Shown here piece after piece: positions 1 through 8,498 of a DNA stretch of 64,000 nt. Positions within the stretch are counted from its first letter, which is position 1. Every line of letters begins with the position of its first letter. A model generated the notes under the pieces. That model worked only from the letters and a program-made list of their open reading frames with translations. It ran no database searches and was not told the origin of the DNA. Made by a program: the position numbers and the translations under genes. Origin of the DNA: Apophysomyces variabilis (lineage: Eukaryota > Mucoromycota > Mucoromycetes > Mucorales > Mucoraceae); the NCBI GenBank assembly GCA_002749535.1, contig MZZL01000051.1:1-64000 (forward strand), given 5' to 3'.

Positions 1-114
1 TGTATGTTTTATTGCGAAGAATACACGGAACATAACGTTGCAAGGCTTGGAAAGCGTGTGAAAGAAATGGAAGATCTAGAACTTTGCTATCTGCAAGACC
101 CAACTGACCCAGTG
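1..114 (+). repeat. Left arm of a near-identical inverted repeat
   Basis: These 114 bases recur in reverse complement at 2041-2154 with one mismatch seen by eye. Both copies read the same peptide (MFYCEEYTEHNVARLGKR and onward to LQDPT) when read outward from the same end. Beyond the conserved block the two copies diverge but remain recognisably related at protein level (a NP..YH.Y pattern follows in each). The arm starts at the window edge, so its true length is unknown. Protein family not recognised. Confidence 0.85.
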
Positions 115-231
115 ACGATGATTTCCAAGCGGAAATTATTTTGCAATCCTTTCCAGTACCACCGCTATGCCGCCCAAGACTTAGGTCGTATCGATGAAAA
201 AGACACTTGTGATCCGATGTTGAGTAAGTAG
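4..231 (+). pseudogene. Fragment of an unrecognised repeated protein
   Basis: A 75-residue reading frame that shares its first ~38 residues with the minus-strand copy at 1951-2181. It is rich in charged residues and ends in a stop at 231, just before a GC-rich repeat block. No upstream sequence is available, so it may be the tail of a longer gene entering from outside the window. The existence of two diverging copies suggests a repeat-family protein. I do not recognise the family. Confidence 0.35.
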
Positions 232-284
232 TGATGATCAAATTGATTATAATGATGCCAGATTGATGACAGTTCCAAATAGGG

Positions 285-525
285 CTCGGAATTTGACCAG
301 GCCCGAACGGATGTCTGCCGGGCAGACCTCCGTGGGCCGGGTTCTGGGCCATAAAATTGACCCGCCCGACTTGGCCCACGGGTCAATAGGCCCATCTTAG
401 TGTGATAGGCCTAGTGTGACGGGTTCCGGGTTAAGATCTTGGCCCAGCCCAGCGGGCCATGGGTCAATATCCTGACCTGGCCCAGTTATGACCCGACCGG
501 TTAAGGCCCGCCCATTTCAATCCCT
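285..525. repeat. GC-rich low-complexity block of GGCCC/GGGCC/GGGTCAATA units
   Basis: About 240 bases markedly more GC-rich than the surrounding AT-rich DNA, built from degenerate short units (GGCCCA, GACCCG, GGGTCAATA, GGGCC) in both orientations. No coding sense was found. It sits between the repeated peptide fragment and the recombinase-like relic. Confidence 0.7.
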
Positions 526-539
526 AGTTCCAACTTATA

Positions 540-1385
540 TAACAGCGTCTGCTGAAATGGTGAAGGATTTCATGAACGAGGTTTTTCTGCAAGAGAATCC
601 ACACACTGACGCTTATCAGCTAAAAATAACGACAATGATCGAAATCCAAGCAACAGTCTCAAGATATACAACGATATTTGACGATAAGAGCTCCGTGTAA
701 TTTGCACAGTGGTACTCAAAGAGCAAGATTGGTTTATCTCAAGTTGCGGTGGAAAGATAAGCAAAGCAACAGACGGAAAGAAGATACGATATCGCAAGTT
801 GTACGTCTTGGACGCAAAACTAGATGGTAAGATATCACCTGAATTTGTGAAACGAGATGGGTATAAACGAATTTTTTTTAATAGATAATGTCGCTAAAGG
901 CATAAAAGAATATATTCCACGATACCATCAGCAGTTGAAGCAGATGAAGAAAGATAGATACACCATTATCGGATACTGTCGTAAATCACGCACCATTGAA
1001 GACGATGAAACCCGAGTGCGTCTGCTACAGAAGATGGTGAACCGAATGCAAACGAGGTCTTTGGCAGACAAGGTCTTCATCTCTCCTTATTCTGCTGCTA
1101 GCGACCAAATTAGCACCAGGGATTTCTATAACAATTTTAACATGGCAAGCTTAGAAGACATAGCTGGCACTACGCAAGGTAACCAATAAGGTCGTTGCAT
1201 TAGACTGAAAGCGGTCTTTCAAATAGACTTGATTTCTTTCCTTGCCGTCAACCCAAAGTTTCTCTAGTCATCCTTGACTTTGCTGGACTAACAACGAATA
1301 CCAAAGATCAAGCAATTTATCAAGTAAGCTATAGTATAAGGGGCAAAAAGCAAGAACTAATGGGTATTATGGAAGCAATACGCCA
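540..1385 (+). pseudogene. Frameshifted relic of a repeat-family protein with a GYCRKS motif
   Basis: Three consecutive plus-strand readings make one broken protein. The first (about 540-700) reads TTYITASAEMVKDFMNEVF. The second (about 712-885) reads VLKEQDWFISSCGGK onward to FVKRDGYKRIFF. The third (857-1189) contains YTIIGYCRKSR, then TRVRLLQKMVNRMQ and DKVFISPYSAASD. A fourth stretch near 1245-1380 reads VSLVILDFAGLTTN. The switch between the second and third readings lies at a run of eight T residues (873-880), typical of a frameshift. The order of a GYxRKS strand, a helix with R..LLQ.M, a DKVF strand and a later LDFAGLTT strand is reminiscent of a serine-recombinase catalytic fold, but this is a comparison from memory. 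It is certainly broken here. Confidence 0.45.
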
Positions 1386-2040
1386 AGTTTAGAGAGTATT
1401 ATAGTCGACCAATTGCCACAGCAGCACAAAGTCAAAATAGTCAGCCGGGAGCAGCTACTGAATGACGATAATACTTTAGGATCGTTCGATTGCAGGATAC
1501 CTTGTATACAGCGATCAAAATGAAACGTGTGTTGTTAGCATTATGCTAAAACTGTCAATCCTATAGCCAATGTGTTGACTATGTAAAGGATGGTTAGAAG
1601 CACAAAGTCCCCCTACTTAGACAATTTTGTCCATCCACTGGGCAGTTCAGCGTCGATCGCATTCACAGCATCATGGATGATCGCCTAGAAGGTGCACTGA
1701 ACCCGAGCAAGCCAGAGAAACAGTGCATGGAATGTCGCTAAAAGCTACCCATTGTTGAATATTGAAGACGGATATAGAAGATCAGTGTAAATAAGTTCAT
1801 TTTTCTAAGGAGCCTCATTGCTACAAGGAGGATGCTGAGTCGTGATGCGGATGGGAGAATAAAGGGAGGCATGCTCGTCGACATTGTCGATCAATTTTTA
1901 TTATGCTGCAAAAATGTTGCTCCAGCCTTCTGAAAAGTGAGGCGTGCTGATTACCACCCGTTTTGCGGAGGTTTTGTCGATGAAAAGATGTATAAATGGT
2001 ACTTCTGCGGATTATAGTTTATCGTAGGAGTGGAAATCAA
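1386..2040. other. Non-coding remainder of the bracketed repeat segment
   Basis: Continues from the relic to the right inverted-repeat arm. Short open stretches exist but stops are frequent in every frame and no protein family is recognisable. Probably decayed sequence of the same element. Confidence 0.4.
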
Positions 2041-2154
2041 CACTGGTTCAGTTGGGTCTTGCAGATAGCAAAGTTCTAGATCTTCCATTTCTTTCACACG
2101 CTTTCCAAGCCTTGCAACGTTATGTTCCGTGTATTCTTCGCAATAAAACATACA
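2041..2154 (-). repeat. Right arm of the inverted repeat
   Basis: Reverse complement of bases 1-114 with one mismatch (a c/a difference next to the CAGTG end). The minus-strand reading frame runs from about 2181 to 1951 and extends the shared peptide upstream with MKITKEQTLC. The downstream part differs from the left copy, so the high identity stops abruptly. This fits gene conversion or duplication of one segment of a repeated protein-coding element. Confidence 0.85.
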
Positions 2155-2234
2155 GAGCGTTTGCTCTTTCGTTATTTTCATCGTGCCAAAACGAACACTG
2201 TCAAAAGCAGCTGAAAGGAGTAATTTTCCGTTTC

Positions 2235-2310
2235 ATTAAACCGGTCCATTATCTGGTCCATTTTCTTGCCTAGCCGGTCCAACCGGTCCACCATCTGGTC
2301 TAACTATATT
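2235..2310. repeat. Short CCGGTCCA-type degenerate repeat
   Basis: Contains five or six degenerate copies of CCGGTCCA/CTGGTCCA in about 75 bases, immediately beyond the right inverted-repeat arm. A similar CCGGACCATTACCGG block occurs at 38105-38215 beside the tRNA gene. No coding potential. Confidence 0.6.
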
Positions 2311-3902
2311 CAGTGGCACCATATATGTACACTATGAGATCGTTTATTTTTTTTTTATCCACGGCAATAGTGGCACTAACGGATATGACTATGGTAATGC
2401 TATGGTATCTAAAACGGCATTGCAAGTGTCATAACGGCTAGAGCGGATTGCATCAGCGATATCCGGGATCTAAGCAGGACAGCAGTGCTGAAAGGCAACA
2501 GCGTTCAAACAAATAACGCGGAATAAAGCCAATGATGCTACTTGATACAATCAAGATGGTATGGAATTGACAGTGCAACTCCGTGAGCGCGGCGATAGTT
2601 TACAGGATTAGCTTCAAAGGGAATGAGCTCTACCTTAATGCTAATCTATGACTGTATTGGAGATATGATGGTTAAGTTAATAAAGGAAAGTGTAAGAATG
2701 CAAAAATTACAAACCCTTTGTTGGCCAAAAACAGGGGAATACCAAAACCGAGTCTACTGCAAAAAGCAAAGAAAGTAATCCAAAGACAGATATCCATATG
2801 TTAGCATCAATAAACCTATTATATAATTCTCACATTCGCAGCTAATCCATAGATAGCATTTATTGTGCAAAAGACAGCATCTCTTGAGACACATCTCTAT
2901 CATCTCCGTTCATGCCGCTAAAAAAGTGTTTTAAAAGCAAAAAAAGGGCGTTGCACGTGCATTTCTTTACCTTGCTATTAGTTGTCTTCTAGCATATTGC
3001 TTCATTGGGTGCCCTTGTTTAGAGCAGTCTTTGCAAATCACTATGAAAATTTGACCGTTTGTTAACACCTCTTCTCTAGTTTTACGGTTTTCTTACAGAA
3101 AATCAAATTCATAACCGCATCAAGGTAGACGCCAACACTTGAAAGAAGTGCTTGTGTTATTTCAATACAGTCAGAGGGCATTTGTAAAAAGGCAACAAGA
3201 AGACAAGGTGAATAAGGTAAGAGAAACACGGAGGAAGACAGCACGCGAAAAAGAACTGATCAATAAGCGGTGATCAAAGTCGGAATGGCGCGACAACAGG
3301 CATTTAATGGAAAACGATTGTTGTCTTTTTGATTCTGGTGCGAAATTATATCATAACTATATCCACTCATACTATGCGAAAACAAAGCACAAGGAAGTCT
3401 TAGAACGGGGAACCTTGAGGAAACCCTTTAATAAGCTTAAGCGACTTATCACCTTTGTCCTGGCTGTGAGCCAACCAGGTTTTGCATTTGACAATTGTTC
3501 CGTATCCAGTTCCCAAGTACTTAATAATATGGATCTTACAGCTTAGCTAAACTTCACCCCTTGTACAAATAGTCAGAGTGGATCCAAACAAGACAATACA
3601 AGAAACAACAAAGCTAAAGGAAGAGTGAATTAAGATGTGGTATGCATCGCCTTTTGCCGAAGTCAATTACTACTATGTATTCCAAAAAGTCGTTTTATCT
3701 CTAAAACTGATATATTTACTGCAGAAGAAAGCGCTAAAGCGCACAACGTAAACCTGGTAAAATGCATCACTGGTGTTCCAAAGTCCGCCATTTAAAAAAG
3801 GGGAAGTCGCTACAAGCTATCTTGGCACATGTATAGCTAACACTAAAGACTACCATACAATAAGCGATCCAATTCTGTTAGCGAAAGTTAGACATCAAGA
3901 GC
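2311..3902. other. Intergenic region upstream of the first F-box gene
   Basis: AT-rich, with only short unsupported reading frames (for example at 3307-3546). No RNA gene, repeat array or clear core promoter could be recognised. Confidence 0.5.
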
Positions 3903-5663
3903 ATGACGGACAGAGGGGACTTTGTCCTATCTCCAATGACGAAAGCACTGCCAAACGCGCGAGTCAATGACTTACCGAACGAAATTCTAGTCAACATCGC
4001 CGATCGTCTGCCGAAAAGAACGCTATGTGTCCTCATCCGACTCTGCCGTTCCTGGTATCGCGCGCTGATGCCAAGATTATATCAATCCATAACAATAGAT
4101 TCGGAACAAAGGCTTCGACAGTTCCTTAGCGTTGTGCTGACGCCTCATTCCCATGAGAATATCTTCCCCTTTGTGCATGAACTGCATGCATTACCAGAAC
4201 CTTATAGCAACTCCATGGATCTTATGCGTCGTACTTTGTATGCAGATATCACAGGCGACACATGGTTCACATTCTTTCAGCGATGTGAGCACCTCAAACT
4301 AATAGCAATACAGTGGTATTGGTCCAAACATATGCTTCAGATGCTAGCCAGTAGCGGTGATGTTTATCGTCGGTTAGCACGCTTATCGATCCACATGGAA
4401 GCCTGGCCAACGTGCTCCACAGCATTTTCAGACTTCCCATCCGTAAAAGAATTGTCCATCAACTTGCGCCCAATGCAACCGCAAGACAAGGTCATGTCCT
4501 TCGTCGATCTGGAAAATATCCATAAGCGTTTCCCAAACCTGGAGTATTTCCAAGCTATCCACCTGCAGGTGTCCGGTGAACTACCTCAACCTATAGCACC
4601 GTGTAATACTGTACGCAAGTTTATCGTGTGTTTCTCTGCGGACGGCTCATGGAGCAATTATTTTGCTCAAAAGTACCCTAGACTCGAAATATTTGGGCTG
4701 AACGGCTGTCGTACAGAAAACAATGGAATAGCAATGGAAGTGAAACGGCTCGTTCGTTCATGCTATTGTCTTCGAAGACTTGAAATCTTTAACGATCAGC
4801 TTTACTGCGAGCTTACCGACACCTTGTTGGAAATTGGCGCGCCATTGGAAGAACTTTCTGTCAAACCCATGAACAAATCTTGGTTTATAAGAAGATTCCA
4901 TAGCCTGGAGAAAAGGCTGACAAACATCGATCTTTCCGGTAACTTGGAAATAGAACTCGAGCAATTTTTGGCCCGGTTGAAAATTTGTGGGTCCTTGAAA
5001 ACGCTGTCCCTGGAAAATATATTTCCCCGGGTAGAACTGGATTTTATATTGAGTGAGATTGAGCACCTCGAAAAATTAATCTTGCAAGCAGATAGTATCG
5101 GGATAACCAGTAACGATGGACATCAGAAGACTATCCATTCCAAGTTAAAACATTTTAGTGTAACTGGAAAGGAAATCGAAGACGAAGTATACCACTATTT
5201 ATCAGCACATTGCCCTCGCCTTAACTCAATCGAATGCGACTATCGTGCTAGCGATCATCGATTAGCCACTATTTACTATCCCAATCCAGGTCTTAAATCT
5301 CTCAGAGTACGGAGCTACGGGTATAACATTTACAGGCTAACCCAAATGAACGAAGAGGAGCGCATCCAGCTGCAAAGGCAAGGATACTCCAAATTCAACG
5401 AACTGAAGGAGACCAGGGGTTACACGCAATGGATCAAGAATCCTAATTCTGGATATGCGTCTTATATGGAACCAACTGAAGTGAATGAGGTCCTCAGAGA
5501 ATTTTGCTACCTACCTGATGGAACCTGCAGAAGAAAGACAAAGAAAGAGAGAATATACGAAACCTCGATTTCCTATATCCATCCCATCAGCATCATACTC
5601 ATTCGATGTCATTACATAGACGAGATACAACTGGATCGTGCTATTTTAGCAGTAGCAAATTAA
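3903..5663 (+). CDS. F-box protein with degenerate leucine-rich repeats
   Basis: Single-exon 586-residue protein. Residues ~23-68 match an F-box: LPNEILVNIADRLPKRTL, followed by CVLIRLCRSWY and a LMPRLYQSI segment, the usual Skp1-binding helix order. The rest is a long region of hydrophobic/leucine periodicity (for example LEIFGLNG and LEKLILQADS) fitting irregular LRRs that would recruit substrates for an SCF ubiquitin ligase. It shares recognisable blocks with the convergent gene at 6060-7838: YFAQKYPRLE here against YFAQKYTHLE there, and a C-terminal block with YYPNPGLKSLRV against VYCPQPNLRTLRI. The two are therefore paralogues. The start ATG at 3903 lies 22 residues ahead of the F-box. 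A later ATG (residue 12) is possible. Substrate unknown. Confidence 0.85.
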   Translation: MTDRGDFVLSPMTKALPNARVNDLPNEILVNIADRLPKRTLCVLIRLCRSWYRALMPRLYQSITIDSEQRLRQFLSVVLTPHSHENIFPFVHELHALPEPYSNSMDLMRRTLYADITGDTWFTFFQRCEHLKLIAIQWYWSKHMLQMLASSGDVYRRLARLSIHMEAWPTCSTAFSDFPSVKELSINLRPMQPQDKVMSFVDLENIHKRFPNLEYFQAIHLQVSGELPQPIAPCNTVRKFIVCFSADGSWSNYFAQKYPRLEIFGLNGCRTENNGIAMEVKRLVRSCYCLRRLEIFNDQLYCELTDTLLEIGAPLEELSVKPMNKSWFIRRFHSLEKRLTNIDLSGNLEIELEQFLARLKICGSLKTLSLENIFPRVELDFILSEIEHLEKLILQADSIGITSNDGHQKTIHSKLKHFSVTGKEIEDEVYHYLSAHCPRLNSIECDYRASDHRLATIYYPNPGLKSLRVRSYGYNIYRLTQMNEEERIQLQRQGYSKFNELKETRGYTQWIKNPNSGYASYMEPTEVNEVLREFCYLPDGTCRRKTKKERIYETSISYIHPISIILIRCHYIDEIQLDRAILAVAN

Positions 5664-6059
5664 AAACGTGATCTACTGTAGTGGGGCTCAACCGTTTCTA
5701 GGATATATGCTTACACCATTGTTTTGCAGTAACAATGGCACATTGATTATGTACGCCACACTGACTTTCTAGTTAGGGACTGCGTAGCACTGAATTTTTG
5801 TATGGAACGTGTATAACAGCATCATTGCAGCTTATCAGCTAGAACGATGGCTTTAGAGCTTATGCTGTCCATAATGAAAATCCGACAGAGGAAGAATATT
5901 CATATAGTTTAAATGTTCCCTTCCGAGACATGCACTTAATACTTTTTAAGATACCAATATATAAGTGAAATAGGTACGTAGCTACAATATTTGGTACCAT
6001 TGAATATCTGCATTGTTCAATAAATAATCAGCGGCATAAAAATTAATCCAAAGGGAACT
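5664..6059. other. Shared 3' intergenic region of the convergent F-box pair
   Basis: About 400 AT-rich bases between the two stop codons. Holds AATAAA-like strings (for example near 6020) that could serve polyadenylation. No other feature seen. Confidence 0.5.
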
Positions 6060-7838
6060 TTAATTGCACACTTGAACCGTGTTCATTTCTATGACATCTA
6101 CGTAATGACACTGAATGGATATGAATTTAGAGGGCTTGTCGTTGGTATGTTTCTCTCCCTGTTTCCCCGTCATCTTTCGTGGTCGCAGCTTGTACATATG
6201 ACTACTCTTGCTTGGAGGATGGTGGCCGAGCATTTCTTTCACCTCCCTAGACGTCAACTCTCTGTTCTTTCCGTGGTAATGGTTTTGAAAGCTAAATCCT
6301 TCGCTGTAGTACCACCGTGTGGAGCCTTCTTTGCTTGACTTGTCAGAGCCTTTGGTGTTGTCCTGACCGTCGTCTTGGTCGCCTAGAAATGTAAGTTTGA
6401 ACAAAAAGTTACTGTGGTCAAAGATCCGCAATGTCCTGAGATTGGGTTGTGGACAGTAGACGATGGGCGACCGAGGAAAAATCGCCGAATAGAGGCAGTA
6501 AAGCGAGGAAAGAGAAGGACAGCTTTTCGCTAGATACAGGTACACTTCGTCATCAATATCGCTTTTTCCTCGCATGGCAAGCGAATAAAGTTTGTGTCGT
6601 AGATTCGACTCCATCTTATGCACGCTGATCCTGTTGGCGCTAATGGACAGATGCTGAAGTCCTTTCAAGCCATCCAGAAACCCGTCTAGTGCAAAGTCAC
6701 AGCGCCAACATCCTACATGGAGATGGACTAAGTATGGACAGGGTTGCAGCAATTCCATAAGCTTCCTGGTGGAGATCGGTGTATCGATGTCAATCGATAT
6801 CCAAGTCAATGTCCTGCAGAAGCTGTGGATCGTTTTCGAAACCCAGTCTGGATTCCATAAACAGCAGCCAAATCGGGTCATTGGCGCCCCAATGGACTGG
6901 AAGATGTCCATGAACCAGGAATAGACTCGTTCATTCGTTAGGGTCAATGTCTGTAACTTTTTGCATGACTTAGCCAACGGAAGCGCTCCCGTTTTCAGTT
7001 CGTCATCCATTCTTATCTCATTGCTATCAATCGTCAAACTTTCCAAATGTGTATATTTTTGAGCAAAGTATTTTCCCCACAAATGACTTCCCCTGGGTCT
7101 GAGCGTCAATTCACGTAGTGTGGAGCAAGGTGTTATTTTCTCAGGCATTTCTCCAATAATATTGATAGGACTAACTCTTAGTGATCGAAGAAATTGCAAA
7201 GCATTGTGAATCTTTTCCAGACTAGAGAAGCTGAATTTCCCATCAAAATCGGTTAAGAAATACATAGGGCATTCTAAAGAGAGCGTCTCGATGAGTGGTA
7301 GACCCATAATAATGTCGACACTTTCTTCATAATCCTGTATCGTTATGGAGAGTTGAGTAAGCCGACCTCGTAGGAAATCCATCGGCAAGATTAGCGGTAG
7401 CGAACCATCATCATCAATGTAAACGGACAATTTGTTGATATGCGTCCATTTTAGCAGGTAGGGTAATAGGTTCACTCCGTTTTTGACTCCACCGGGTACC
7501 TCTACTACGTAAGGGCAGAGTCGTGGAAGAAGAGAGAGATCGTTCTCTTCCAAGTGGTTGGATAGGGTAAACTTGCGGACAAAATGCCCAAGCTGTTTAG
7601 TGGTCGCCGTGCGTTCGAGTGTTTGAATGAATGACTTGAATCGTTTCTCCGGCAGATCAGGTATTGAGTGGTATAACTGTGGAATCAAAGTGGCATTCCA
7701 TGAGCGACAGACGCATACTAACGTCAGTAGTGTCTTTCGTGATACACATTGGGCGATGTTTTTCAAGATTTCAGCAGGTAAGTGTTGGATCGAAGAGCAA
7801 GTTGACGATGATCCGGTCGCTGTAGGTTGAAACGACAT
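6060..7838 (-). CDS. F-box protein with degenerate leucine-rich repeats (paralogue)
   Basis: Single-exon gene read from the ATG at 7838 (MSFQPTATG...), 592 residues. The open frame extends 39 codons further to 7955, but that segment (KRPKTRSKTANSEAKIEA) looks like leader sequence, so I choose the inner ATG. The F-box is near residues 18-63: LPAEILKNIAQCVSRKTL, then LVCVCRSWN and LIPQLYHSI. The remainder has leucine-rich periodicity and several blocks shared with the convergent F-box gene at 3903-5663. Probable role: substrate-recognition subunit of an SCF ubiquitin ligase. A Lys/Ser/Gly-rich insertion near residues 500-545 (DDGQDNTKGSDKSSKEG) distinguishes it from its neighbour. Substrate not predictable. 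Confidence 0.85.
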   Translation of the reverse strand: MSFQPTATGSSSTCSSIQHLPAEILKNIAQCVSRKTLLTLVCVCRSWNATLIPQLYHSIPDLPEKRFKSFIQTLERTATTKQLGHFVRKFTLSNHLEENDLSLLPRLCPYVVEVPGGVKNGVNLLPYLLKWTHINKLSVYIDDDGSLPLILPMDFLRGRLTQLSITIQDYEESVDIIMGLPLIETLSLECPMYFLTDFDGKFSFSSLEKIHNALQFLRSLRVSPINIIGEMPEKITPCSTLRELTLRPRGSHLWGKYFAQKYTHLESLTIDSNEIRMDDELKTGALPLAKSCKKLQTLTLTNERVYSWFMDIFQSIGAPMTRFGCCLWNPDWVSKTIHSFCRTLTWISIDIDTPISTRKLMELLQPCPYLVHLHVGCWRCDFALDGFLDGLKGLQHLSISANRISVHKMESNLRHKLYSLAMRGKSDIDDEVYLYLAKSCPSLSSLYCLYSAIFPRSPIVYCPQPNLRTLRIFDHSNFLFKLTFLGDQDDGQDNTKGSDKSSKEGSTRWYYSEGFSFQNHYHGKNRELTSREVKEMLGHHPPSKSSHMYKLRPRKMTGKQGEKHTNDKPSKFISIQCHYVDVIEMNTVQVCN

Positions 7839-8498
7839 AGCCTCAATCTTCGCCTCGGAGTTTGCTGTTTTACTCCTTGTTTTCGGTCTTTTGTGAAACG
7901 AAAAGTGGTACTGGATCTGTAGAAACACCAATACAATGTCTTGTTTCCCTTGCAAAAATGATGCCGCTCGTACGTCGCTCTTTTCAGACGTTCCACAATG
8001 AGGATATCAAAGGAACACAAGCTCAACATCTCGGTATTAAAAACATTACGGTTTTCTCCACTGATCCCTTTTCCTAGTTTCCTGATTTTGCTTCCCATCA
8101 ATTGCTCTGCAAACAACAAGCATATATTTTCTTTTATACAAAGGATGAACAAAGAAATGGATCGGGAGTGACTTGACTGACCAAGAGTATTACATCTTCT
8201 GAAAGAACCAGAAGGCCAAAGTCCTTACAAATACACAGGCTTATTCGTGCATGTTATGGCAAGAAACCAGCATGTAAGACTCGGACGCATTACAGTAGTC
8301 AAGAGAACGCTGCCTCCAACAGATGCCAGCTGACAATAATAGACATAATGTATCTAGAACGTTCGTTCGCATACATCACTAGATTTGGTTTACAGTTTGT
8401 ACAATGATGGGACTATTATATTATATTATATTATATTTTGCACGATCATCTTGTAGCTTCAGTAATTAAATCACTACAAACAAAAAAGCGCTATCCAT
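7839..8498. other. Intergenic region with a TATTA pentanucleotide run
   Basis: Between the second F-box gene and the downstream end of the hydrolase-like gene. About five tandem copies of ATATT lie at roughly 8412-8438. Nothing else recognised. Confidence 0.5.
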
